A DNA stretch of 5,441 bases from Deltaproteobacteria bacterium. GTDB taxonomy: Bacteria; Desulfobacterota; Desulfobacteria; Desulfobacterales; Desulfosalsimonadaceae. Location: the NCBI GenBank assembly GCA_024280875.1, contig JAJRPH010000507.1, forward strand, positions 1-5,441, written 5' to 3'. The notes under the pieces are model-generated. The model worked only from the letters and a program-made list of their open reading frames with translations. It had not been told where the DNA came from and searched no databases. Below, piece by piece: positions 1 to 5,441 of this stretch (positions within the stretch are counted from its first letter, which is position 1; every line of letters starts with the position of its first letter). A program made the translations under genes and the position numbers.

Positions 1-117
1 CGGAGGCGAAAAATAACAAAAAAACCGAAAACGCTATCTCAAAAAATAAAATTGCAAGTATCATATTAATAATCAAGGTGTTATATTGTAGTAAAAAAAG
101 TTAACCGGACAGCAGTG
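1..117. mobile_element. Probable end of an insertion sequence interrupting the kinase gene (partial, runs off the left edge)
   Basis: Seen: the kinase reading on the minus strand is family-like up to ...EDLYIVN (codon 118-120) and then becomes NHCCPVNFFYYNITP and stops. Family members continue here with an (A/N)DPxQLExxLxNL-type segment. The minus-strand DNA from base 117 leftwards begins CACTGCTGTCCGGTTAAC and is followed by a very AT-rich stretch. From memory, CTGTCCGGTTAA-like ends occur on IS4-family elements of the DUF4372 transposase type; this was not checked. Two short plus-strand frames open from the left edge end at 69 and 104, and a hydrophobic minus-strand frame starts near 65 and runs off the edge. 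Any of these could be a transposase end or noise. The second terminus and the target duplication lie outside the window, so element identity is inferred. A rearrangement or an assembly joint is the alternative. Confidence 0.45.
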
Positions 118-1599
118 ATTTACAATATATAAATCTTCGGCAAGATCCAATGTGATTTCAATTGATTTTGGGACCAATTGATTAAGCATTGGCACGATTT
201 TTTTTATTGTATCGTTTAAATTCGTTGGCTGAAAATTATATTCGGCCTTACGGCTGAATGCGAGGATTTTTTTAATTAGAGACACCCCTCTTTGTGCCGC
301 TGAATGGGCTTGCTGTAATAATTTTTTATCTTCCGGTCTTGCCTGATCCTTCAGCAATTCAATATTGCCGGATATGATGTAAAGAAAGTTGTTAAAATCG
401 TGTGCAATGCCGCCTGTCAGAGTACCGATGATCTCCAGTCTCTGGGACTGGCGAAGCATGCTTTCAGTCTCACGTTCCCTGGTTACGTCCTTTTTTACGG
501 CGATATAGTTGATGATTTTGCCGGTGTTTTTATCAATAATCGGGGAGATGGTCGAACTTTCTTCATAGAGTGTGCCGTCTTTTTTTTTGTTAAAAAAATA
601 TCCGGACCATACCTCTCCTTTTCCAAGGGTATCCCATATTGCTTTGTAAAAAGACGGATCATGCTTTTTGCTTTGCAGAATTTTCGGGTTCTGGCCAATA
701 GCTTCCTCTTTGCTGTAACCCGAAATCTTTTCAAAGGAAGGATTAACATATGTTATGATGGCGTTGCTGTCGGTAATGACAATGCTTTCGCTGGCCTGCT
801 CAATGCATTCTAACAGAATTTCAAGTTCCCTTTGTTTTTTTTCCGTGTCACTGATGTCTACCGCAAAACCTATCACGCCTGTCGATTTCCCGTTTACCGT
901 TAAAGCAGATGCGTGATACAGTACGGGGAAAATGGCCCCATCTTTTTTCCTTGCCAGATATTTTTGAGGGACGGATTTTTTACTCTTAAATACATCAATA
1001 AAATGATTTAAGGCTTTCTGTCTGTCCTCCGGGGCTATTAAGTCAAGAGTGTTAAGACCTCGCGCAATATCACCGGTTGTGTAGCCGAAAGTTTTTAACG
1101 CCGGTTGATTCGCAAATACAACATCACCTTTTTTATCTGATTTAAAAACAGTCAATGGCAACAAGTGAAGCAATTTCCGGTACCGTGATTCGCTCATTGC
1201 CTTTGCTCGCTCGGCGTTCTTTTTTGATGTAATATCCCGGCTTTCGGACACTATATATTTCACTTTTCCGAATTTGTCAGATATCGGGTGCAGGTTATAA
1301 TCGATCCATCTTAAGCTGCCGTTGGCAGTTTGTACCTCGACCTCCATTTGCACCGATTTTCCTGCTGCGCATTTTTTAATACTATTTTTAACTTTTTGCC
1401 TTGTCTCATCAGAGTGTTGGGACCAGAACACGTCATAGAACATTTTTTCCTGTACGTCTTCTATTCTGGTCCTGATAATCTCCAACGCCGTATTGTTTAC
1501 AAATAAAATTTTTCCGTCAGGCGCCAGCACACCGACAGAGGTGGTTATATTATTTAAGATGTCCTCAAAGAAATTTTGGGGTGGGCGGAATTTTTTCAT
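73..1599 (-). CDS. Multi-PAS sensor histidine kinase, C-terminally truncated (probable pseudogene)
   Basis: Sensor kinase of a two-component system. The visible 508 residues hold three PAS domains with PAC tails (about 10-125, 136-253 and 257-374; tails such as RDITSKK, VDISDTEK and KKDVTRERE). A HisKA dimerisation domain follows (about 380-450) with the H-box GGIAHDFNN, whose His400 is the expected phosphorylation site. The HDFNN form is typical of cytoplasmic PAS kinases that often carry a receiver domain. No signal peptide or membrane segment is visible, so sensing should be intracellular; the ligand cannot be told. The ATP-binding HATPase_c domain is missing: only its lead-in (IEITLDLAEDLYIVN, ending at residue 494) remains. 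The last 14 residues are unrelated and probably read from an inserted element. Without the N, G1 and G2 boxes the product cannot autophosphorylate. The start is ATG at 1597-1599, with a weak purine-rich AAGAAGAG 10 nt upstream. The gene lies 66 bp after cobO and looks more AT-rich than its neighbours. The cognate regulator is not in the window. Confidence 0.85.
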   Translation of the reverse strand: MKKFRPPQNFFEDILNNITTSVGVLAPDGKILFVNNTALEIIRTRIEDVQEKMFYDVFWSQHSDETRQKVKNSIKKCAAGKSVQMEVEVQTANGSLRWIDYNLHPISDKFGKVKYIVSESRDITSKKNAERAKAMSESRYRKLLHLLPLTVFKSDKKGDVVFANQPALKTFGYTTGDIARGLNTLDLIAPEDRQKALNHFIDVFKSKKSVPQKYLARKKDGAIFPVLYHASALTVNGKSTGVIGFAVDISDTEKKQRELEILLECIEQASESIVITDSNAIITYVNPSFEKISGYSKEEAIGQNPKILQSKKHDPSFYKAIWDTLGKGEVWSGYFFNKKKDGTLYEESSTISPIIDKNTGKIINYIAVKKDVTRERETESMLRQSQRLEIIGTLTGGIAHDFNNFLYIISGNIELLKDQARPEDKKLLQQAHSAAQRGVSLIKKILAFSRKAEYNFQPTNLNDTIKKIVPMLNQLVPKSIEITLDLAEDLYIVNHCCPVNFFYYNITP

Positions 1600-1641
1600 A
1601 TAGCAATAGCTCTTCTTTTAAATGGGATTGGGATGGGGGAG

Positions 1642-1656
1642 ATCAATGCCATTGAT
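1642..1656. repeat. 15-bp perfect palindrome between cobO and the kinase gene
   Basis: Seen: ATCAATG C CATTGAT, two 7-bp arms around one central base, in the 66-bp gap between the cobO stop and the kinase start. The symmetry would suit a dimeric DNA-binding regulator. As an RNA hairpin it would have at most six A/U-rich pairs and no following U-run, so it is a poor terminator. The role is unknown and chance is possible. Confidence 0.3.
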
Positions 1657-1665
1657 TATGAGCCT

Positions 1666-2184
1666 TTATTTCTCAATGCCGACTCTTGCCTGAATCCCTT
1701 TTTGATAATAATGCTTTATTTCTTTCATTTCCGTTACCAGGTCCGCTTTTTCAATAATCGACGGGGCAGCCCCGCGACCGGTGATGACAAGTTCGATATT
1801 TTCCGGCTTCATGGTAATAATATCAAGAATGTCCCGGACGGATAAAAGTCCGCAGGTAACCGCGACATTCCCTTCTTCTATTACGACAACGTCATATTCT
1901 CCGGACAAAACGGCTGATTTAACCGCGCCCAGGCCTTGTTGGGCGGCGGCAATATCTTCATCCGCCGGTTTTCCCCTGATAAACCGGCCCTGTCCGAATT
2001 GTCTAACCGTGATATGATCTGAAAATTTTTTCAGGGCCTTGATTTCGCTGTAATCACCGGCCTTGATAAACTGGGCAATAAAGACTTTTAGCCCCGCACC
2101 GGCCGCGCGGACAGACAGCCCTATCGCCGCCGTTGTCTTGCCTTTCCCATCACCGGTATAAACCTGCACAAAACCTTGTTTCAT
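1666..2184 (-). CDS. cobO: Cob(I)yrinic acid a,c-diamide / cob(I)alamin adenosyltransferase (CobO/CobA/BtuR family)
   Basis: Cytoplasmic enzyme that transfers the 5'-deoxyadenosyl group of ATP to Co(I) corrinoids, giving adenosylcobalamin. The 172-residue length is normal for the family. Seen: an N-terminal P-loop GDGKGKTT (11-18), then QFIKAGDYSE (38-47), RQFGQGRFIRGKP (61-73), a Walker-B-like strand VVVIEEGNVAV (99-109), ELVITGRGA (131-139) and ADLVTEMKEIKHYYQKGIQAR (in 147-167), all in family order. The Walker B region usually reads LDEIN; here it is IEEGN, so the acidic pair is kept (Asp to Glu) but the next residue is Gly. The ATG start at 2182-2184 fits the usual MxxGxVxVYTGDGKGKTT beginning. 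Its frame is closed by a TAA just upstream, and only a weak GGGAA lies 10 nt before it. No other cobalamin genes are visible, so the enzyme may serve salvage or supply an adenosylcobalamin-dependent mutase. It lies 84 bp after the acyl-CoA dehydrogenase in the same direction. Confidence 0.92.
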   Translation of the reverse strand: MKQGFVQVYTGDGKGKTTAAIGLSVRAAGAGLKVFIAQFIKAGDYSEIKALKKFSDHITVRQFGQGRFIRGKPADEDIAAAQQGLGAVKSAVLSGEYDVVVIEEGNVAVTCGLLSVRDILDIITMKPENIELVITGRGAAPSIIEKADLVTEMKEIKHYYQKGIQARVGIEK

Positions 2185-2268
2185 GTCATGGAGATTCCCG
2201 CATGTATGTTAACGATATAACCAATCTTTTTCGGTTGCCTTTTCGTTATCTCCTCCGAACAACTTGCT

Positions 2269-3411
2269 TTATATCTTTAATTCCCTGGCGATCACTTCTT
2301 TAAGCACTTCATTCGCCCCACCATAAATGCGCTGTACCCGGGCATCCACAAAAAAACGGGAGATCAGGTATTCCCTCATATAACCGTAGCCCCCAAACAT
2401 TTGCAGGCATTTGTCGGCTGTATCAAACTGCATTTCAGTCAACCAGTATTTTGCCATGCTGACTTCCTTGACCACATCTTCCCCGGCCATATGTCTCGGG
2501 ATCAGGTCATCTAAAAACGATCTAGCCAATTGCACTTTGGTGGCGATCTCAGCCAACGTAAACCGGGTGTTTTGAAATTTTCCCAGGGGTTTCCCAAACA
2601 GATTTCTGCTTTTGACGTAATCTAATGTTATATCTAAGGCGCCTTCTGCCGCGGCGTACGCACCAATGGCGATCACCAGACGTTCCTGCTGAAGTTTCTG
2701 CATAAGATATATGAAGCCCTCGCCTTCTTTTCCCAGCAGATTCTCAACCGGTACCCGGCAGTCATCAAAAAAGATCTCAGACGTATCCTGGGCGTGCATT
2801 CCGATTTTTTGCAGGTTGTTCCCTTTTCGATAGCCTTTTCTGTCTGACTCAATCACCAGCAGGCTGACCCCGGCATAAGATTTTTCAGTTTCCGAGGTCC
2901 GGACCGCCACAACACACAAGTCTGCCAGTTGCCCATTACTGATAAATATTTTTGACCCGTTGACGATGTAATGGTCGCCATCTCTTTTGGCGGTCGTGGA
3001 AAGATTTGCCAGGTCAGAACCCGCATCCGGTTCCGTCATGGCAACCGCAAGAATGGTTTCGCCGGAAATACATCCGGGGATCCATTTCTTTTTCTGCTCT
3101 TCATTGCCGTACAGTTCAATATACGGCAATACGATATCACTATGAAGCGGCCAGAATAGGCTGCTTAAGCCGTGGTAATTCAGTTCTTCGGCAATGACGA
3201 CGGAATACAGGAAATCGCCGCCCGCGCCGCCGTATTTTTCTCCTGCTGTGGGGCACAAAAAATCGTTTTTCCCGGCTTCCAGCCAGATTTTCCTGGGAAC
3301 ACCACAGGCATCTTCCCATTCGTCATAAAATGGAATGATTTTGTCTTTTAAATATGACCTGAATGATTTTCTGAACATGTCGTGTTCTTTTTTAAAAATT
3401 TGACGTTTCAT
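2269..3411 (-). CDS. Acyl-CoA dehydrogenase, long-chain (LCAD)-like
   Basis: FAD-dependent alpha,beta-dehydrogenation of an acyl-CoA, normally passing electrons to electron-transfer flavoprotein; first step of beta-oxidation or of branched-chain or aromatic acyl-CoA breakdown. At 380 residues it has the full family length. Seen: helical N-terminal domain (about 1-115), first family signature AMTEPDAGSD (124-133), KIFISNG near the flavin (154-160), the middle beta domain to about 225, and a C-terminal helical domain with RNLFGKPLGKFQ (269-280), FGGYGYMREY (339-348) and IYGGANEVLKEVIARE (362-377). The catalytic Glu of medium-chain enzymes (the E of IYEGT) is replaced by Gly364. A Glu in LQQERLVIA (Glu243) sits where long-chain and isovaleryl enzymes place their base, and the C-terminal half closely follows human LCAD as I recall it. 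The exact substrate cannot be told. The ATG start is preceded by GGAGGGG. The gene begins 26 bp after sdhB and is probably cotranscribed with it. Confidence 0.94.
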   Translation of the reverse strand: MKRQIFKKEHDMFRKSFRSYLKDKIIPFYDEWEDACGVPRKIWLEAGKNDFLCPTAGEKYGGAGGDFLYSVVIAEELNYHGLSSLFWPLHSDIVLPYIELYGNEEQKKKWIPGCISGETILAVAMTEPDAGSDLANLSTTAKRDGDHYIVNGSKIFISNGQLADLCVVAVRTSETEKSYAGVSLLVIESDRKGYRKGNNLQKIGMHAQDTSEIFFDDCRVPVENLLGKEGEGFIYLMQKLQQERLVIAIGAYAAAEGALDITLDYVKSRNLFGKPLGKFQNTRFTLAEIATKVQLARSFLDDLIPRHMAGEDVVKEVSMAKYWLTEMQFDTADKCLQMFGGYGYMREYLISRFFVDARVQRIYGGANEVLKEVIARELKI

Positions 3412-3413
3412 TT

Positions 3414-3420
3414 CCCCTCC
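3414..3420 (-). promoter_or_regulatory. Ribosome binding site of the acyl-CoA dehydrogenase gene
   Basis: GGAGGGG on the minus strand, with four bases between the GGAGG core and the ATG at 3409-3411. It is a strong Shine-Dalgarno match in the 26-bp gap after sdhB and fixes this start. It implies independent initiation on a shared transcript. Confidence 0.75.
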
Positions 3421-3437
3421 GGGTTTTTATAAAAATT

Positions 3438-4193
3438 TTATGACAATTCTGATTTAAAAAATTCACGATTCAATCGGGCAATATTTACAATGGATATACC
3501 CTTGGGGCATTCGGCTTCGCATTCGGCTTCATTGGAACAGTTCCCAAAACCGCATGCATCCATCTGTCTAACCATGGACTGGACGCGCTTGGCCGCTTCG
3601 ACTCTTCCCTGAGGCAGCAGCGCAAGTTGGGATACCTTGGCGCTGACAAACAGCATGGCCGATGCGTTGGGACAGGCAGCCACACAGGCTCCGCAACCGA
3701 TACAGGCAGCTGCATTAAATGCAGTTTCAGCCACTTCCCTGGCAATGGGCAATGCGTTGGCATCCGGCGCACCGCCGGTATTAACAGAAATATAACCGCC
3801 GGCCTGAATAATTTTATCCAGCGCGCTTCTATCCACCACCAGATCCTTAATCAGAGGAAAAGCACGTGATCGCCAGGGTTCAATCACAATAGTATCACCG
3901 TCTGAAAAATGCCGCATATGAAGCTGGCATAAGGTGGTTTCTTTTTCATGCCCATGCGCCCGACCGTTTACCACGGCTCCGCACATGCCGCAGATGCCTT
4001 CTCTGCAGTCATGATCAAAGGCAATGGGTTCCTTACGGTTTTTAGTCAAAGCTTCATTAACCACATCAATCATTTCAAGAAATGACATATCAACGGAGAT
4101 GTCTTTTGCATGATAAGTTTCTAAGCGCCCTTTTTTTTCACTGCGGTTCTGGCGCCATACCTTTAATGTTAAACTAATCGTCTTCGATATCAT
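3438..4193 (-). CDS. sdhB: Succinate dehydrogenase/fumarate reductase iron-sulfur subunit
   Basis: Electron-transfer subunit that carries electrons between the flavin of SdhA and the quinone site in the membrane subunit. It has 251 residues, normal for the family. Seen: an N-terminal plant-type ferredoxin domain with the [2Fe-2S] ligands Cys63, Cys68 and Cys71 (HDCREGICGMC) and Cys89. A bacterial ferredoxin domain follows with CIGCGACVAACP (Cys164, 167, 170, 174) and NCSNEAECEAECP (Cys219, 225, 229). By family rule Cys164/167/170/229 hold [4Fe-4S] and Cys174/219/225 hold [3Fe-4S]. An extra Cys214 (MDACGFGNC) sits where relatives I recall have Glu. The GFGNC...CPKGIS form is the Bacteroidetes/Desulfobacterota style. 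The ATG overlaps the sdhA stop as ATGA, and AGAGGAG six bases upstream supports this start. Sequence alone does not tell whether the enzyme runs as succinate dehydrogenase or fumarate reductase in vivo (frdB is the alternative name). Confidence 0.95.
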   Translation of the reverse strand: MISKTISLTLKVWRQNRSEKKGRLETYHAKDISVDMSFLEMIDVVNEALTKNRKEPIAFDHDCREGICGMCGAVVNGRAHGHEKETTLCQLHMRHFSDGDTIVIEPWRSRAFPLIKDLVVDRSALDKIIQAGGYISVNTGGAPDANALPIAREVAETAFNAAACIGCGACVAACPNASAMLFVSAKVSQLALLPQGRVEAAKRVQSMVRQMDACGFGNCSNEAECEAECPKGISIVNIARLNREFFKSELS

Positions 4194-5441
4194 TTGTAGC
4201 TCCTCTGAGTTAATTCAACATTTTCAAAGGTCAATGATTCTCTATGAAAGCCAGGCTTCTGATCATCACCGGTATATTCCCAGGCAGCAACATGACAAAA
4301 ATTTTCATCGTCTCGTTTGGCTTCATTTTCTTCAGTTTGAAAAGCGGTATTAAAATGGCAGCCACATGATTCTTTTCGTGCCAGTGCATCGTTGATCATC
4401 AATTCACCGAATTCAAGGAAATCCGCAACGCGTCCGGCATTTTCAAGACTTTGATTAAGATCCTTGCCGACCCCGGGGACGTAAACATTTTCCCAGAATT
4501 CATGCCGTAAATTCTTAACCATAGATAAGGCCTTTGATAGTCCCTCCTCGTTTCGTGACATACCGCAATGGTCCCAGAGAATCAGTCCAAGTTCACGGTG
4601 GAATTCCGCAACCGTTCGCTTGCCATTGATTGAAAGCAATTTGTTGATTCTGGTATTTACCGATTCAATCCCTTGTTTAAATTCTTTACTGTCAGACACA
4701 TTGACTTTTGAAAAGGATGTCTGAGCCAGATACCCGCCTATCGTATAGGGGATCACAAAATATCCGTCTGCAAGCCCCTGCATGAGCGCGCTGGCACCCA
4801 GTCGGTTGGCGCCATGATCGGAAAAATTAGCCTCACCCAGAACAAACAGACCTGGGATCGTGCTCATCAGGTTGTAATCCACCCACAAACCGCCCATGGT
4901 ATAATGGACCGCCGGATAAATCATCATCGGAGTTTCATACGGGTTATCATCGGTTATTTTTTTGTACATTTCAAAAAGGTTGCCGTATTTACCGGCAATC
5001 ACGTCTTTTCCGTCCTTTTTTATGGCATCTGTAAAATCAAGATAAACGGCAAGACCGGTTTCACCGACCCCTTTACCCATATCGCACTGGTCCTTTGCAT
5101 TTCGGGAGGCCACATCACGCGGAACCAGGTTCCCAAAACTAGGGTATTTATTTTCAAGATAATAATCTCTTTCCGATTCGGGAATATTTCCGGGAGGACG
5201 TTTATCCCCCGGTTTTTTGGGTACCCATACCCGGCCGTCGTTTCGAAGGCTTTCACTCATTAACGTCAATTTTGACTGAAACGTGCCGTGAACCGGAATA
5301 CAGGTGGGATGAATTTGAGTAAAGCAGGGATTGGCAAAATAAGCGCCTTTTTTATAGGCCCGGAAAGCTGCCGTAACGTTTGACGCCATCGCATTGGTGG
5401 AAAGATTAAATACATTACCGTAACCACCGGTGGCCAGTACG
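4190..5441 (-). CDS. sdhA: Succinate dehydrogenase/fumarate reductase flavoprotein subunit (5' end outside the window)
   Basis: Catalytic FAD subunit interconverting succinate and fumarate. The frame stays open through the right edge: 17 codons upstream of the internal ATG at 5387-5389 read VLATGGYGNVFNLSTNA, a conserved family segment, so that ATG is not the start. About 416 residues are visible. Relatives are about 640 long, so the N-terminal Rossmann region and the His that binds FAD covalently are missing only because of the window edge. Seen: QIHPTCIPVHG (His codon 5309-5311), VPRDVASR (Arg codon 5117-5119, the likely proton-shuttle Arg), HYTMGGLWVDYN (His codon 4904-4906) and HGANRLGASALMQGL (Arg codon 4802-4804). 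These match the substrate-binding and catalytic residues known from FrdA/SdhA, so the enzyme looks functional. The C-terminal domain ends ENVELTQRSYK, as in Bacteroidetes and Desulfobacterota homologues. The TGA stop overlaps the sdhB start by four bases. The cytochrome b subunit expected upstream is off the edge. Confidence 0.95.
   Translation of the reverse strand, partial: VLATGGYGNVFNLSTNAMASNVTAAFRAYKKGAYFANPCFTQIHPTCIPVHGTFQSKLTLMSESLRNDGRVWVPKKPGDKRPPGNIPESERDYYLENKYPSFGNLVPRDVASRNAKDQCDMGKGVGETGLAVYLDFTDAIKKDGKDVIAGKYGNLFEMYKKITDDNPYETPMMIYPAVHYTMGGLWVDYNLMSTIPGLFVLGEANFSDHGANRLGASALMQGLADGYFVIPYTIGGYLAQTSFSKVNVSDSKEFKQGIESVNTRINKLLSINGKRTVAEFHRELGLILWDHCGMSRNEEGLSKALSMVKNLRHEFWENVYVPGVGKDLNQSLENAGRVADFLEFGELMINDALARKESCGCHFNTAFQTEENEAKRDDENFCHVAAWEYTGDDQKPGFHRESLTFENVELTQRSYK
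4200..4206 (-). promoter_or_regulatory. Ribosome binding site of sdhB, inside the end of sdhA
   Basis: AGAGGAG on the minus strand, six bases before the sdhB ATG. It lies within the last codons of sdhA. Together with the ATGA stop/start overlap it points to translational coupling and equal production of the two subunits. Confidence 0.75.

Noticed and set aside
1..104. Plus-strand frames open from the left edge (stops at 69 and 104) as a transposase C-terminus
   Set aside because: They are too short and AT-rich to recognise. They are kept only as part of the possible IS end and not called as a gene.
400..813. Plus-strand open frame of 137 codons inside the kinase gene
   Set aside because: It is antisense to well-conserved PAS domains, has no family resemblance, and follows from the codon pattern of the minus-strand gene.
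1600..1665. Possible terminator or promoter between cobO and the kinase gene
   Set aside because: The palindrome has no U-run after it. A TTGATC...TTTAAA pair with 18-bp spacing would start transcription at or beyond the weak ribosome binding site, so it is not credible.
1576..1845. Plus-strand open frame of 89 codons across the kinase start and cobO end
   Set aside because: It lies opposite two real genes, looks hydrophobic only by composition and shows no family motif.
3421..3440. AT-rich run just after sdhB considered as a terminator
   Set aside because: AAATTTTTATAAAAA is self-complementary but has no G/C stem, and it directly precedes the ribosome binding site of the next gene.
4814..5263. 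Plus-strand open frame of 149 codons inside sdhA
   Set aside because: It is antisense to conserved SdhA sequence with all catalytic residues in the minus-strand frame, and has no recognisable domain.
5387..5389. ATG at the head of the longest complete frame in sdhA taken as the start
   Set aside because: Seventeen conserved in-frame codons continue upstream to the window edge, so the gene is simply cut by the edge.

Overview
The window holds five genes, all on the minus strand, so transcription runs from the right edge to the left. The order of transcription is sdhA (5' end off the right edge), sdhB, a long-chain-type acyl-CoA dehydrogenase, a cobalamin adenosyltransferase (cobO), and a multi-PAS sensor histidine kinase that breaks off at the left edge in what looks like the end of an insertion sequence. 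No tRNA, rRNA, CRISPR array or convincing terminator was seen. All intergenic gaps are under 90 bp, so no stretch above 300 bp lacks a gene.

Right half (3438-5441): the flavoprotein and iron-sulfur subunits of a succinate dehydrogenase/fumarate reductase. The two genes overlap by ATGA. The protein style (HPTCIPVHG in SdhA, a C-terminal LTQRSYK, and GFGNC...CEAECPKGIS in SdhB) is the one I associate with Bacteroidetes and sulfate-reducing Deltaproteobacteria (Desulfobacterota), not the E. coli SdhAB type. The membrane cytochrome subunit usually lies upstream of sdhA in such sets and would be outside the window.

Middle (1666-3411): the acyl-CoA dehydrogenase follows sdhB after 26 bp and has its own strong ribosome binding site. 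cobO follows after 84 bp. An acyl-CoA dehydrogenase, an adenosylcobalamin-forming enzyme and succinate dehydrogenase fit together in oxidation of fatty or propionyl-type acyl-CoAs, where an adenosylcobalamin-dependent methylmalonyl-CoA mutase supplies succinyl-CoA and then succinate. The mutase itself is not in the window, so this link is inference.

Left part (1-1599): a soluble kinase with three PAS domains and a clear H-box (His400). It loses its reading into the ATP-binding domain at about base 117. The sequence left of that point is very AT-rich and starts with a terminus-like CTGTCCGGTTAA on the minus strand, so the kinase gene is probably disrupted.

The organism is most likely an anaerobic, metabolically versatile bacterium of the Desulfobacterota (Desulfobacterales-like), judged from protein style and gene content only. 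I see ordinary metabolic genes plus one disrupted regulator. I do not see good evidence for a previously undescribed system.
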